From assembly GCF_000376565.1 (NCBI RefSeq), contig NZ_BARG01000024.1, positions 62,001-126,000 of the forward strand: 64,000 bases of DNA, in the 5' to 3' direction. The notes below the pieces were generated by a model. That model was not told where the DNA came from. It saw only the letters and a program-made list of their open reading frames with translations, and ran no database searches. Source of the stretch: Streptomyces hokutonensis. Lineage in GTDB: Bacteria > Actinomycetota > Actinomycetes > Streptomycetales > Streptomycetaceae. The number at the start of each line of letters is the position of its first letter. The stretch's first letter is position 1. A program made the position numbers and the translations under genes. Positions 17,167 to 26,267 of the stretch are shown here, piece after piece.

Positions 17167-17960
17167 CCTACGGAGAATCCGCCGTCCGCCAGACCGTCGA
17201 CCGACTCCTGAGCGACCACCGCGATCTCGACGCCGCGGCCGACGGAGCCCTGGACAACCTCGATCAGTTCCACATCGGCGGCGCCGGCGCCGTCGAACTG
17301 CTCATCCCCACCCTCGCCCTCGCGCACGGCGACGTCGTCCTGGACGTCGGCTCCGGATTCGGCGGCCCCGCACGCCAGATCGCCCGCCGCACCGGCAACC
17401 ACGTCGTCGGCATCGACATCACCCCGTCCTACGTCGACGCCGCACGCGACCTCACCGTGAGGGCCGGACTCGGCGACCTCGTCCAGTTTCAGGCGGGGGA
17501 CATAGCCGGCTTCCAGCCCGATCCGCCCTTCGACGCCGCGATCACCATGCACGTCCAGATGAACGTGCGGGACAAGACCACCTGGTTCCGTCACATCGCC
17601 GAACGCCTCGCCCCCGGCGCACGCCTGGCTCTCTGGGAGGTCTGCCGACCACACCAGGCCGACCTTCCCTGGCCCATGCCCTGGTCACTCGACGGCACCG
17701 ACAGCTTCGTCGTGCCCGCCGACACCCTGCTCGCCTCCGTCAAGGACGCGGGGTTCACCAAGGTCGAGTGGACGAACGAGTCGACATGGGTCCAGGACTG
17801 GATCACCAGGACCTTCGCGGACGGCCTGCCCGCCGGCCCCGCACTGCCGATGCTCCTCGACGACGGCTATACCCGCGTCATCAACTACGCCACCGCGCTC
17901 GCAGACGGTTCCCTCGAAGTCTGGCGCGGCTGTTTCACCAAGGACGCCGACCAAGCCTGA
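17163..17960 (+). CDS. SAM-dependent methyltransferase (class I)
   Basis: This 265-residue protein has the Rossmann motif I VVLDVGSGFGGPARQIA (residues 58-74), motif II region VVGIDITPSYVDAA, and DAAITMHVQMNVRDK, a pattern shared with small-molecule methyltransferases of the ubiquinone, sarcosine and tocopherol type. Coupled by ATGA to the exporter, it may methylate and so inactivate the same compound that the pump exports, or may finish its synthesis. The acceptor cannot be read from the sequence. Confidence 0.9.
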   Translation: MTYGESAVRQTVDRLLSDHRDLDAAADGALDNLDQFHIGGAGAVELLIPTLALAHGDVVLDVGSGFGGPARQIARRTGNHVVGIDITPSYVDAARDLTVRAGLGDLVQFQAGDIAGFQPDPPFDAAITMHVQMNVRDKTTWFRHIAERLAPGARLALWEVCRPHQADLPWPMPWSLDGTDSFVVPADTLLASVKDAGFTKVEWTNESTWVQDWITRTFADGLPAGPALPMLLDDGYTRVINYATALADGSLEVWRGCFTKDADQA

Positions 17961-19038
17961 CTTTTGGCCCCCTGGCGTTGGCCCGCAGAGTCCGCGGAGA
18001 CGGCCCGGAAGCGCAGGAACAGTGGCGCCGCGTAGAAGCCGATCCTGACGGCTTTCGCGGAGCGGCGGCGGAACCGGTGGAACAGCGGCAGTCTGCTGAC
18101 CGAGACAGGCGATTCCTCGTCGGTGTCGGCCTGTTCGGCTGCGTTCACCCGCGCGGATGCCTCGTCCAGCCAGCCGTTCGCCACCGCGGTCGGGTTCTGG
18201 AGTGCTTCCGGTGTGCCGGCGGTCGACTGCTTCGCCTTCCACCGTGCGGTGGGCGAAAGCCACCTGCCGAGTCGCATCCTCGAAGGCCGGTCGGCGGCCC
18301 GCTGGAGGTCGACAGGCGCAAGGACCCATGGCTCACCATCGTGCCGAATGGGGTTCATGTCACCGGCACAGGGCCGTCCGCCGAGCGGTAGGCCAACTCC
18401 TAGCAGAGAACGGCAAGTTGAAGTGAAGTCGGGCTCGTCGTTGCGGTTGGGGCAAGCATGTCGGCCTTGGGTGCGCCGAGCGGTCGAGGCCGAGGCGGGG
18501 TGAACACCCCCGGTCCGGACTCGACCAGGACGCCGTCGCCGGGAAGACCCGCGCCGCGTGGCCCGGGTCTTGCCGGTGGAGCGAACCGCTGCGGGACTTC
18601 GTTGCAGGGCGCCGACGCCAACCCCTGTCTCTGGACACGCGCCCACGGCCGCGCTCCGGTGGTGCAGGCTCCGGTCTGCCTCACCTACGAGAACCCGCCC
18701 GGCGTCCACACCGCCGCCGAGCGCGTCGACGCGTTCAAGAACGGCCCGCGGAGCGGATGGTTCAACTGCGCCAATCTCAACGCTGCTGTGCGAAGGCGCC
18801 GATTAGCGGAATTTCCCCGACGAATGGCGGGGTCCGTCCCGTAGATCTCCTCGACCACCGCAAACGGATGGGAATTTGTCTCTGAGGCAAATCCGTGTGG
18901 GCCAGGCCAGGTTCGGTGTGAGGGTTCCGTAACTCCGCTTTGTTCCGGATGACTTGGTTCGGTAACCGGAGGTGGCTGAAGTAATGGTCACAAGCAGCGG
19001 CGAGGCGCAAGACCTCGGCGCCAGGCATGGAGGATGTC
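17961..19038. other. About 1.1 kb with no convincing gene, probably decayed
   Basis: Several overlapping frames exist but none has a clear start, motif or clean codon bias. A minus-strand frame from ATG 18358 and a plus-strand frame over about 18600-18790 (containing PVCLTYENPPGVHTAAERVDAF) look protein-like in composition and may be fragments of lost genes; I do not recognise them. From about 18790 to 19030 base composition becomes AT-richer than coding DNA, as expected for the promoter of the following nitrilase operon. Confidence 0.4.
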
Positions 19039-19344
19039 ATGCCCGAGATGTATTTCGATGTGCGCTGGCCCGATGATACGACCCAGCGCTGCTATTCCCC
19101 CTCGACAGTCGTCGAGGAGTATTTCGCGGCAGGCGACACCTACGAACTGGCGGATTTCCTGGAGCGCAGTCGAACAGCGCTCGGAATCGCCGGTGAGCGG
19201 GTCCGTGAGAAGTTCGGTTTCCACTGCACGGGCGCTTCGGGCCAGTTGGAGCAGATCGAGGAGACGGTGCGCGTCCGCGCCTTCCCCGCCGGAGCCAAGG
19301 TCACGGTCGAGGCGCTGCTCGACGCCGACGGGAGCCCGAGGTGA
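19039..19344 (+). CDS. MSMEG_0570-family small protein (nitrilase locus)
   Basis: This 101-residue protein starts [12 protein letters not shown] and continues [14 protein letters not shown], matching the MSMEG_0570 family found with Nit1-type nitrilase operons. GGAGG six bases before the ATG at 19039 fixes the start over an upstream ATG at 19027. It is soluble, has no known catalytic motif, and its role is unknown. It is the first gene of a nine-gene, tightly coupled operon; its stop overlaps the next GTG by four bases. Confidence 0.9.
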   Translation: MPEMYFDVRWPDDTTQRCYSPSTVVEEYFAAGDTYELADFLERSRTALGIAGERVREKFGFHCTGASGQLEQIEETVRVRAFPAGAKVTVEALLDADGSPR

Positions 19345-20657
19345 GCGCGGAGCCCCGCCTCGCCGGGGCCCACCACACCGTCGCCGTCATCGGCGGCGGC
19401 CAGGCGGGACTGTCGATCAGCCACGGTCTGCGCGAACGCGGTGTCGGGCATGTGGTCGTCGAGGCGAACCGGGTGGGGCACGAGTGGCGGGAGCGCCGCT
19501 GGGACTCCTTCTGCCTCGTGACCCCCAACTGGCAGTGCAGACTGCCGGGCCACCCCTACGCCGGCAGCGACCCGAACGGCTTCATGGTCCGCGACGAGAT
19601 CGTGCGCTACCTGGAGGAGTACGTCACCGCCTTCCGGCCGCCGCTGGTGGAAGGGGTGGCCGTGACCCGGCTGCGCCGCTCGGCGACGGGCGTCTTCGAA
19701 GTCACCACCACGGCGGGGGAGTTCACCGCCGACCAGGTGGTCGTCGCGACCGGCCCCTACCACCGGCCGCGGATCCCGAGGACCGCCGAACGGCTGCCCG
19801 CAGCCGTCGCCCAGTTCCACTCCTCCGGCTACCGCAACCCCGGCCAACTCCCCGACGGCGCCGTCCTCGTGGTGGGCACCGGCCAGTCCGGCTGCCAGAT
19901 AGCCGAAGACCTGCACCTCGCAGGCCGACAGGTACACCTCGCGGTCGGCAGCGCGCCCCGGGTCGCCCGCTTCTACCGCGGCCGGGACTGCGTGGCCTGG
20001 CTGGACGACATGGGCCACTACGCCAAGAGCATCGACGGGTTCGACGACGCCGACGCGGTGCGCCTGCGGGTCAACCACTACGTCACCGGACGGGACGGGG
20101 GCCGCGACATCGATCTGCGCGCCTTCGCCCGCGACGGGATGCGCCTGTACGGCCGGCTGACCGAAGTCGGCGTCGAACGGCTGGAGTTCGCCGACGACCT
20201 GAAGGTGAACCTCGATCACGCGGACGCGGTGGCCGAGGGCATCAAGGACGCGATCGACGCGCACATCGAGGCCAACGGCATCGAGGCACCCGAGGAGGCC
20301 CGGTACGTACCGGTGTGGGAACCGGACGGAGAACCGGGGGAGTTGGACCTCGCGGCGGCCGGTGTCACCTCCGTCGTCTGGGCGACCGGCTTCACCCGCG
20401 ACCACCGCTGGATCGAGATCCCCGTCTTCGACGGCCGCGGCTACCCGATGCACTGGCGGGGCGTCTCCAGCGTGCCCGGCCTGTACTTCCTGGGCCTGCC
20501 CTGGCAGCACTCGTGGGGTTCGGGACGCTTCGAGGCGGTGGGCAGGGACGCGGAGTTCCTGGCGAACCACATCGACGCCTCGCGCCGCCTGGCCGACGTC
20601 TGCGGCACCCTCACCGGCGCGCCCGGCGCGCTCGCCTCCGCCCTCCCGATCGGCTGA
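19341..20657 (+). CDS. MSMEG_0569-family flavin-dependent oxidoreductase
   Basis: This 438-residue flavoprotein has the N-terminal FAD-binding [21 protein letters not shown] and a second dinucleotide motif [17 protein letters not shown] near residue 175, the arrangement of flavin monooxygenases and related NADPH enzymes. [17 protein letters not shown] near the C-terminus is typical of this class. It lies in the Nit1C-type locus, where an oxidoreductase is a fixed partner of the nitrilase. The reaction is not known. Start is GTG 19341, overlapping the previous stop. Confidence 0.9.
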   Translation: MSAEPRLAGAHHTVAVIGGGQAGLSISHGLRERGVGHVVVEANRVGHEWRERRWDSFCLVTPNWQCRLPGHPYAGSDPNGFMVRDEIVRYLEEYVTAFRPPLVEGVAVTRLRRSATGVFEVTTTAGEFTADQVVVATGPYHRPRIPRTAERLPAAVAQFHSSGYRNPGQLPDGAVLVVGTGQSGCQIAEDLHLAGRQVHLAVGSAPRVARFYRGRDCVAWLDDMGHYAKSIDGFDDADAVRLRVNHYVTGRDGGRDIDLRAFARDGMRLYGRLTEVGVERLEFADDLKVNLDHADAVAEGIKDAIDAHIEANGIEAPEEARYVPVWEPDGEPGELDLAAAGVTSVVWATGFTRDHRWIEIPVFDGRGYPMHWRGVSSVPGLYFLGLPWQHSWGSGRFEAVGRDAEFLANHIDASRRLADVCGTLTGAPGALASALPIG

Positions 20658-20662
20658 CGGCC

Positions 20663-21478
20663 ATGGTCTTCGACGCGCACCGCCACATCGGCGTCCTGCC
20701 CGCGTACCCCTTCTACGGCGGCCCACCCGTCAATCCCGACACCACCGCTCGCGCCACCGTCAAGCAACTGATCGCCGACCTGGACGCGGAGGGCACCGAA
20801 CGCGCCCTGGTCATCCCCAACTACGGCGTCCCCGACCCCGCGATCGCGTTCTCCTTCAACGAGTTGGCCATCGAGGCCGCGCAGTCCGACGACCGGATCC
20901 GGGCGGGCCTGTGGGTCTCGCCGCGCCCCGAGGACGAGCAACGCACCGTGCGGGCAATGGAGTTGGCGGGCGAGGAGGGGGTCCGCGCACTCAAGCTCAG
21001 CTTCCTGCTGGGCGGCCGCCCCACGGACCCGGCCTGCCGCCCGCAGCTCGACCGGATCTTCGCCACCGCCGCGCGGCACGGCCTCGTCGTCCACGTCCAC
21101 ACCTCTCCCGGTGCCGCCTCCGACATCGACGAGGTCGGTCATCTGGTCGACTGGTATGCCGATCAAGTCCCTGTCCATCTCGTGCACTTCGGCGGCGGGA
21201 TGAGCGGCCACATCAAGCTCGCCGGCTCCCGGTTCTTCGACTGGATCACCGCCGGCAAGCGCGTCTACACCGACCTCTCCTGGGCCATCGGCTTCACTCC
21301 CCGCTGGCTGGCCCAGGAGATCGAGCGCCGCGGCATCGGTCACGACCGGGTGCTCTTCGCCAGCGACCAGCCGTGGGGCGACTTCGCGGGCGAGTACGCC
21401 CGTCTCGCCGCGGCGACCGGCGGCGGTGCCCTGGGCGACCTGGTCTTCCGGGACACCTTCGCCGCGCTCTACGACTGA
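20663..21478 (+). CDS. Amidohydrolase-2 family metal-dependent hydrolase (nitrilase locus)
   Basis: This 271-residue TIM-barrel protein begins FDAHRHIG (metal-binding His-x-His), continues with LKLSFLLGG, LVVHVHTSPG, HLVHFGGG and ends its barrel with LFASDQPWGD, whose Asp is the usual catalytic and metal ligand. This is the amidohydrolase-2 pattern (as in ACMS decarboxylase and related hydrolases). It occurs in actinobacterial versions of the nitrilase operon. Substrate unknown. It starts five bases after the flavoprotein stop with a weak ribosome site, so coupled translation is likely. Confidence 0.88.
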   Translation: MVFDAHRHIGVLPAYPFYGGPPVNPDTTARATVKQLIADLDAEGTERALVIPNYGVPDPAIAFSFNELAIEAAQSDDRIRAGLWVSPRPEDEQRTVRAMELAGEEGVRALKLSFLLGGRPTDPACRPQLDRIFATAARHGLVVHVHTSPGAASDIDEVGHLVDWYADQVPVHLVHFGGGMSGHIKLAGSRFFDWITAGKRVYTDLSWAIGFTPRWLAQEIERRGIGHDRVLFASDQPWGDFAGEYARLAAATGGGALGDLVFRDTFAALYD

Positions 21479-21515
21479 CCGTCCCGCCCCCTTCCGTACC
21501 CACAAGGAGACAGCC

Positions 21516-22037
21516 ATGTCCGAAACCGTCCAGCTCAGCGACGTCGAGCAGAAGTCCCTCGACGAGATCCCGCACCCCTCCCTGCCCGAGGGCTCCAGCA
21601 TCTACGGCTCCACCAAGGTCTTCCCCGACTACCAGGCCGAGGACGGCGAGACCTACTTCACCCTCGTGCACGGCATCGCCCACGAGTCGTCCGTGTCCTT
21701 CGTCGCCGTCCTCCAGGCCACCCGCGCCCTGCGCAAGGGCTTCGAGACCGCCATCTACTTCTACGGCCCGGGCTCCCTCAACTGCCTTGCCACACGCGGC
21801 TTCCCGACCACCGGCAACTCCGCGTTCCCGGGCGAGCACAACATCAACAACCAGCTCAAGACGTTCATCGCCGAGGGCGGCAAGGTCTTCTGCTGCCGCT
21901 TCGGGCTGTCTCTGCACGGCGCCCGTGAGGAGGACCTCATCGAGGGCGTCATCCCCACCCACCCCCTCGACGTCCAGGACGCGCTGATCCACTACGCGCG
22001 CAAGGGCGCCATCATCAACTCCACCTACCAGCTGTAA
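21516..22037 (+). CDS. MSMEG_0572 / Sll0783-family nitrogen-starvation protein
   Basis: This 173-residue soluble protein contains GSTKVFPDYQAEDGETYFTLVHGIAHE, FYGPGSLNCLATRGFP and GGKVFCCRFGLSLHGAREEDLIEGVIPTHPLDV, characteristic of the MSMEG_0572/Sll0783 family; the fold looks DsrE-like, with conserved Cys in a FCCRFGLS segment. In Synechocystis the homologous gene is induced on nitrogen starvation. AAGGAGA precedes the ATG by six bases. It is the most diagnostic marker of this operon; its reaction is unknown. Confidence 0.9.
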   Translation: MSETVQLSDVEQKSLDEIPHPSLPEGSSIYGSTKVFPDYQAEDGETYFTLVHGIAHESSVSFVAVLQATRALRKGFETAIYFYGPGSLNCLATRGFPTTGNSAFPGEHNINNQLKTFIAEGGKVFCCRFGLSLHGAREEDLIEGVIPTHPLDVQDALIHYARKGAIINSTYQL

Positions 22038-22047
22038 GGGGCCCGCC

Positions 22048-23148
22048 ATGAGCGTTGGCACCGGATCGACAGCCGTGGACGTCCGCATCATGACCCGTGC
22101 CGAACTCGCCCTGCGCGGGGTCGCGTTGGACGCCCCCGTACGGCGTCCCGACGGCGCGGGACCCAGCGACGACGGCCACGTTCTCGTGGGCGGTGCCAAC
22201 GCGGCCCTGCCCACCAACCCCGCCAGCCCGTACCGTGTGCGCGACGGCCGGGTCTGGCTCGGCGAGGACACCGGGACATTCAAAGACACTGGCCTCACCC
22301 TGACCCCCGTACAGCGTCCGAGGTTCTACGACCTCACGACCGCCGACGGCGTCCCCTACGAGCACATCGCCCGCCTGCACGGCGCCGACGTCCTGGCCAC
22401 CACCGTCGTCCAGACCTGTATCCGCTACGCCGAATCCGATCGCTGCCGCTTCTGCACCATCGAGGAGTCCCTGCGCTCCGGCGCCACGGTGGCCGCGAAG
22501 ACCCCGGCGCAGCTCGCAGAGGTCGCCGAGGCCGCCGTGCGGTTGGACGGCGTCAAACAGATGGTCATGACGACGGGGACGACCACCGGCCCGGACCGCG
22601 GCGCCCGCGCCCTGGTCCGGTCGGTACGCGCTGTCCTCAAGGCAGTCCCCGGGCTGCCCGTCCAGGTGCAGTGCGAACCGCCCGGCGACCTCGCCTGGAT
22701 CCGCGGTCTGCACGACGCCGGGGCCACCGCGATCGGCATCCACGCCGAGTCCCTCGACGACGAGGTGCGCCGGCGTTGGATGCCCGGCAAGTCGTCCGTC
22801 CCGCTTGCCGAGTACGAGGCCGCCTGGGACGAGGCGGTGCGGATCTTCGGCCCGAACCGGGTCTCCACCTACCTGCTCGTCGGACTCGGTGAGGATCCCG
22901 ACGAACTCATCGCGGGGGCAGGAGAGTTGATCGACCGGGGTGTGTACCCGTTCGTCGTCCCCTTCCGGCCGATGCAGGGCACACTCGCCGCCCGCGACGG
23001 AACAGCCGCACCGAGCGCCGAGTTGCTGGGCTACGTCACCGAGGGCGTCGCCGCCAAACTGATGGCCGCCGGGATGCGCGGCGCCGACCAGAAGGCGGGG
23101 TGCGCGGCCTGCGGGGCGTGCAGCGTGCTGCCGACAGCAGGCGGGTGA
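22048..23148 (+). CDS. MSMEG_0568-family radical SAM protein
   Basis: This 366-residue protein carries an atypical cluster motif, TCIRYAESDRCRFC (C-x8-C-x2-C, near residue 127), instead of the usual CX3CX2C, as known for this family. It has CEPPGDLAWI and STYLLVGLGEDPDELI segments of a radical SAM barrel and an extra C-terminal cysteine set (GCAACGACS) that may bind a second cluster. It is a constant member of the nitrilase operon, where it may make the nitrilase substrate or a peptide-free cofactor-like metabolite. That role is inference. Confidence 0.9.
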   Translation: MSVGTGSTAVDVRIMTRAELALRGVALDAPVRRPDGAGPSDDGHVLVGGANAALPTNPASPYRVRDGRVWLGEDTGTFKDTGLTLTPVQRPRFYDLTTADGVPYEHIARLHGADVLATTVVQTCIRYAESDRCRFCTIEESLRSGATVAAKTPAQLAEVAEAAVRLDGVKQMVMTTGTTTGPDRGARALVRSVRAVLKAVPGLPVQVQCEPPGDLAWIRGLHDAGATAIGIHAESLDDEVRRRWMPGKSSVPLAEYEAAWDEAVRIFGPNRVSTYLLVGLGEDPDELIAGAGELIDRGVYPFVVPFRPMQGTLAARDGTAAPSAELLGYVTEGVAAKLMAAGMRGADQKAGCAACGACSVLPTAGG

Positions 23149-23152
23149 GGGC

Positions 23153-24586
23153 GTGCTCCTCGACGGATCCCCGACACCGACGGCGACCGAGCGGCCGCAG
23201 GACATCCTGGCTCTGCTGGGCGACCGCAGCACCCTCGCACGTGCGACCTCCTTCCATGTCGAAGAGGCCGGTGGGCAGGGCGAGTTGGCCGCCTACCGGC
23301 GGCTGCGCCGGGAGGTCTTCGTCCACGAGCAGGAGCTTTTCCACGGCCACGACCTGGACGACCGGGACGACGATCCGCGCACGCTGGTGCTGGTCGCCAA
23401 GGACGCCGGCGGCACGGTCCTCGGCGGGGTACGGCTGGGGCCGGTCGCCGACGGCCCCGACCTCGGCTGGTGGGCGGGCGGCCGACTCGTCGTCACGCCG
23501 GACGCCCGTGGCCCCAAGGGCATCGGGGCCGCGCTGGTGCGAGCCGCGTGTGCTCGGGCGGAAGCAGAGGGCGTACTGCGCTTCGACGCGACCGTCCAGG
23601 CGCGCAACGAGCCCTTGTTCCGGCGGCTGGGCTGGAGATCCGTACGACCGACCGAGGTCGCGAGCACACCGCACACGCTGATGCGGTGGCCCATCGGGCG
23701 CATCGCGGCGCAGACGGCGGCCACCAAGTCCGCCCTGGGTCCCCTGCTCGCCGCGCTTCCCGCTCCGCCCGGCTTCGTCGGCGACGACGGCACACCCCTC
23801 CCCGGCACCGACGTGATCGCCGCGTGCGACGCGATCGTGCCCTCCATGGTCGAGCGCGACCCGGAATGGGCGGGCTGGTGCTCGGTCCTGGTGAACGTCA
23901 ACGACCTTGCCGCGATGGGTGCTTCACCGCTCGGGCTGCTCGACGCCCTCGGCGCCAGGGACGCCGGGCACGCGGCCCGGGTGCTGGACGGACTGGCCCG
24001 CGCGGCACGGTCGTACGGCATCCCGGTCCTCGGCGGCCACACTCAGCTCGGCGTTCCCGCCGCCCTGTCGGTGACCGCGCTCGGCCGTACCGCGCACCCG
24101 GTGCCGGGCGGCGGCGGACGGCCGGGGCACGCCGTACGGCTGACGGCCGACCTGGGCGGCGGCTGGCGACCGGGATACCGGGGTCGCCAGTGGGACTCGA
24201 CGACCCACCGCCGTAGCGACGAACTGCGCGCCATGACAGGTGCGGTGGCCGCCGCCCGGCCCGCCGCGGCCAAGGACGTGTCGATGGCCGGGATCGCCGG
24301 GACCCTCGGCATGCTCGCCGAGGCGAGCGGCTGCCGGGCGGTGCTCGACGTGGCCGCCGTACCGCGACCGGACGCCGGAGCCACCGTCGGCGACTGGCTG
24401 ACCTGCTTCCCCGGCTGGGCCATGCTCACCGCCGACGCACCGGGTGCCCCGCCGCTGCCCGCCGGGCCCGCCACGGGCGCGGTCTGCGGCGAACTCACGG
24501 CAGGAGAAGGCGTCGGGCTGCGCTGGCCCGACGGAGAGATCACCGAAGCGGTCACCTCCACCGTGACCGGGATGGGACCCGCATGA
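23153..24586 (+). CDS. MSMEG_0567 / Sll0787-family fusion: N-acetyltransferase plus AIR-synthase-like domain
   Basis: This 477-residue protein has two parts. Residues about 35-185 form a GNAT domain (RREVFVHEQELF, LVLVAKDAGGTVLGGVRLG, ARGPKGIGAALVRAAC with the acetyl-CoA loop). Residues about 205-475 resemble AIR synthase / selenophosphate synthetase folds (DGTPLPGTDVIAACDAIVPSMVE, VNVNDLAAMGASPLGLLDAL, GHTQLGVPAALSVTALG). In Pseudomonas Nit1C loci these are separate genes; here they are fused. The ATP-dependent domain would activate a carbonyl or carboxyl. The GTG at 23153 has only a weak ribosome site but lies four bases after the upstream stop. Confidence 0.9.
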   Translation: MLLDGSPTPTATERPQDILALLGDRSTLARATSFHVEEAGGQGELAAYRRLRREVFVHEQELFHGHDLDDRDDDPRTLVLVAKDAGGTVLGGVRLGPVADGPDLGWWAGGRLVVTPDARGPKGIGAALVRAACARAEAEGVLRFDATVQARNEPLFRRLGWRSVRPTEVASTPHTLMRWPIGRIAAQTAATKSALGPLLAALPAPPGFVGDDGTPLPGTDVIAACDAIVPSMVERDPEWAGWCSVLVNVNDLAAMGASPLGLLDALGARDAGHAARVLDGLARAARSYGIPVLGGHTQLGVPAALSVTALGRTAHPVPGGGGRPGHAVRLTADLGGGWRPGYRGRQWDSTTHRRSDELRAMTGAVAAARPAAAKDVSMAGIAGTLGMLAEASGCRAVLDVAAVPRPDAGATVGDWLTCFPGWAMLTADAPGAPPLPAGPATGAVCGELTAGEGVGLRWPDGEITEAVTSTVTGMGPA

Positions 24587-25434
24587 GCACCCTGCGCATG
24601 GCCGCCGTCGCCGCCGAGTTCGGCCGCGACCTCGAAGAGGACTTCGCGATCGCCGAACGGCTGGTCAAGGAGGCCCGGGAACAGGACGTACGACTGCTCG
24701 CTCTCCCGGAGGCATGCCTGGGCGGGTATCTCCTCAGCCTCGACGACTCCGCCGAACTCGACGAGGGGCCGCCCGCCCTCGCCCTCGACGGCCCCGAGAT
24801 CCGCCGACTGGCCGCCCTGGCCGGGGAGATGACCGTTGTCGCCGGGTACTGCGAGGCGGACGGGGACGGCCGCCGCTACAACAGCGTCGTCTGCGTCACC
24901 GGCGACGGCGTCCTCGGCAACCACCGCAAGGTCCATCAGCCGCTGAGCGAGGACGCGTCGTACGCCTCCGGCGACCGCTTCCACGCCTTCGACACTCCGG
25001 TCGGCCGGATCGGCATGATGATCTGCTACGACAAGGCGTTCCCGGAGTCGGCACGGGCGCTGGCGCTGGACGGCGCCGAGATCGGGGTGTGCGTGTCGGC
25101 GTGGCCGGGTGCGCGCACCAACGCGGCCGTCGACCTCGAACAGGACCGCTGGAAGCGGCGGTTCGACCTGTTCGACCGGGCCCGTGCCCTGGAGAACCAG
25201 ATCGTGTGGCTGTCGGCCAACCAGGCGGGCACCTTCGGGTCGCTACGCTTCGTCGGCAGTGCCAAGGTCGTCGACCCCGGCGGCGAGATCCTCGCCGACA
25301 CGGGGGTGGCGGCCGGCATCGCCGTCGCCGAACTCGACGTCGCACAGGCCCTTGAGACCGCCCGCCGGTCGATGGGGCACCTGCGCGACCGGCGGCCCGA
25401 GACCTATACGTACGCAGGAGCAGTCAGCGCATGA
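24583..25434 (+). CDS. Nitrilase-superfamily (carbon-nitrogen) hydrolase, catalytically intact
   Basis: This 283-residue enzyme keeps the triad of the nitrilase superfamily: Glu43 (LPEACLGGYL), Lys116 (NHRKVH) and Cys148 (ICYDKAFPE). It hydrolyses a nitrile or amide C-N bond. It is the expected core enzyme of the operon; in cyanide-assimilating pseudomonads the Nit1C nitrilase is required for growth on cyanide, and in other bacteria the natural substrate is unsettled. It starts by ATGA overlap and is overlapped in turn by a diverged paralogue. Confidence 0.92.
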   Translation: MSTLRMAAVAAEFGRDLEEDFAIAERLVKEAREQDVRLLALPEACLGGYLLSLDDSAELDEGPPALALDGPEIRRLAALAGEMTVVAGYCEADGDGRRYNSVVCVTGDGVLGNHRKVHQPLSEDASYASGDRFHAFDTPVGRIGMMICYDKAFPESARALALDGAEIGVCVSAWPGARTNAAVDLEQDRWKRRFDLFDRARALENQIVWLSANQAGTFGSLRFVGSAKVVDPGGEILADTGVAAGIAVAELDVAQALETARRSMGHLRDRRPETYTYAGAVSA

Positions 25435-26267
25435 GCATGATCCGGATCGCGGCCGTGGCCGCCCACTTCGGCCGCGACCTGGAGTTCGACCTGGCCCGCA
25501 TCGCCAAGCTCGTCGACGACGCCCGTGCCGCCGGCGCCCGGCTGCTCGTGCTGCCCGACGCCGCCCTCGGCGGCTACCTCGCCGATCTGCGCCACCCCGA
25601 CCCCGAGGCACTGCCGCCGGCCCTCAAGCCCGACGACCCGCTGATCCTCCAAGTCGCCAAGCTGGCGGCCGAGATGGTGGTGTGCGTCGGCTACTGCGAG
25701 GACGCGGGCGACGAGCGCTTCAACGCGGCCGTCTGCGTCAGCGGCGACGGGATCCTCGGCCGGCACCGCAAGGTCCACCTCCCGGCCGGCGAGGTCGCCG
25801 CCTACGCGCCCGGCGATCGCTTCGACGCCTTCGACACCCCGGTCGGCCGCCTCGGCATGCTCATCGACTACGACAAGACCTTCCCCGAGTCCGCCCGCTC
25901 CCTCGCCCTGGACGGAGCCGAGATCCTCGCCTGCCTGTCCGCCTGGCCCACGTCCATCACCAACCGGGCTCCGCGCATGGCCCAGGACCGCCAGGCCAAG
26001 CTCTTCGACCTCTACGACCAGGCCCGGGCCGCCGAGAACCAGGTCGTCCTCGCCTCCTCCAACCAGACCGGCGCCATGGGCGGCATGCGCTTCCTCGGCC
26101 AGGCCAAGGTCGTCGGCCCCGGCGGCGACATCCTCGCCCGCACCTGGTCCAAGGCCGGCCTCGCCGTCGCCGAACTCGACGTCGCCGCCGAGACCGACCG
26201 GGCCCGCCGCGTCCTGCGCCACCTCGACGAACGCCGCCCCACCGCCTACCGGGAGTCCAGGACGTGA
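25431..26267 (+). CDS. Nitrilase-superfamily paralogue lacking the catalytic Glu and Cys
   Basis: This 278-residue protein is a clear tandem paralogue of the gene before it (same start IRIAAVAAHFGRDLE, same LGGYL, HRKVH, DYDKTFPESARSLALDGAEI). The lysine is kept (Lys114), but the catalytic Glu is Asp43 (LPDAALGGYL) and the nucleophile Cys is Asp146 (LIDYDKTF). It is unlikely to be a normal nitrilase. It may be a non-catalytic partner that forms a mixed oligomer with the active subunit, or an enzyme with another reaction. The reading frame is intact and coupled by ATGA on one side and GTGA on the other, so it is probably functional rather than decaying. Confidence 0.9.
   Translation: MSMIRIAAVAAHFGRDLEFDLARIAKLVDDARAAGARLLVLPDAALGGYLADLRHPDPEALPPALKPDDPLILQVAKLAAEMVVCVGYCEDAGDERFNAAVCVSGDGILGRHRKVHLPAGEVAAYAPGDRFDAFDTPVGRLGMLIDYDKTFPESARSLALDGAEILACLSAWPTSITNRAPRMAQDRQAKLFDLYDQARAAENQVVLASSNQTGAMGGMRFLGQAKVVGPGGDILARTWSKAGLAVAELDVAAETDRARRVLRHLDERRPTAYRESRT

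Noticed and set aside
18136-18358. Minus-strand frame starting MNPIRHDGEPWVLAPVDLQRAADRP as a possible gene
   Set aside because: No known motif, continues across the end of the methyltransferase gene on the other strand, and has no supported ribosome site.
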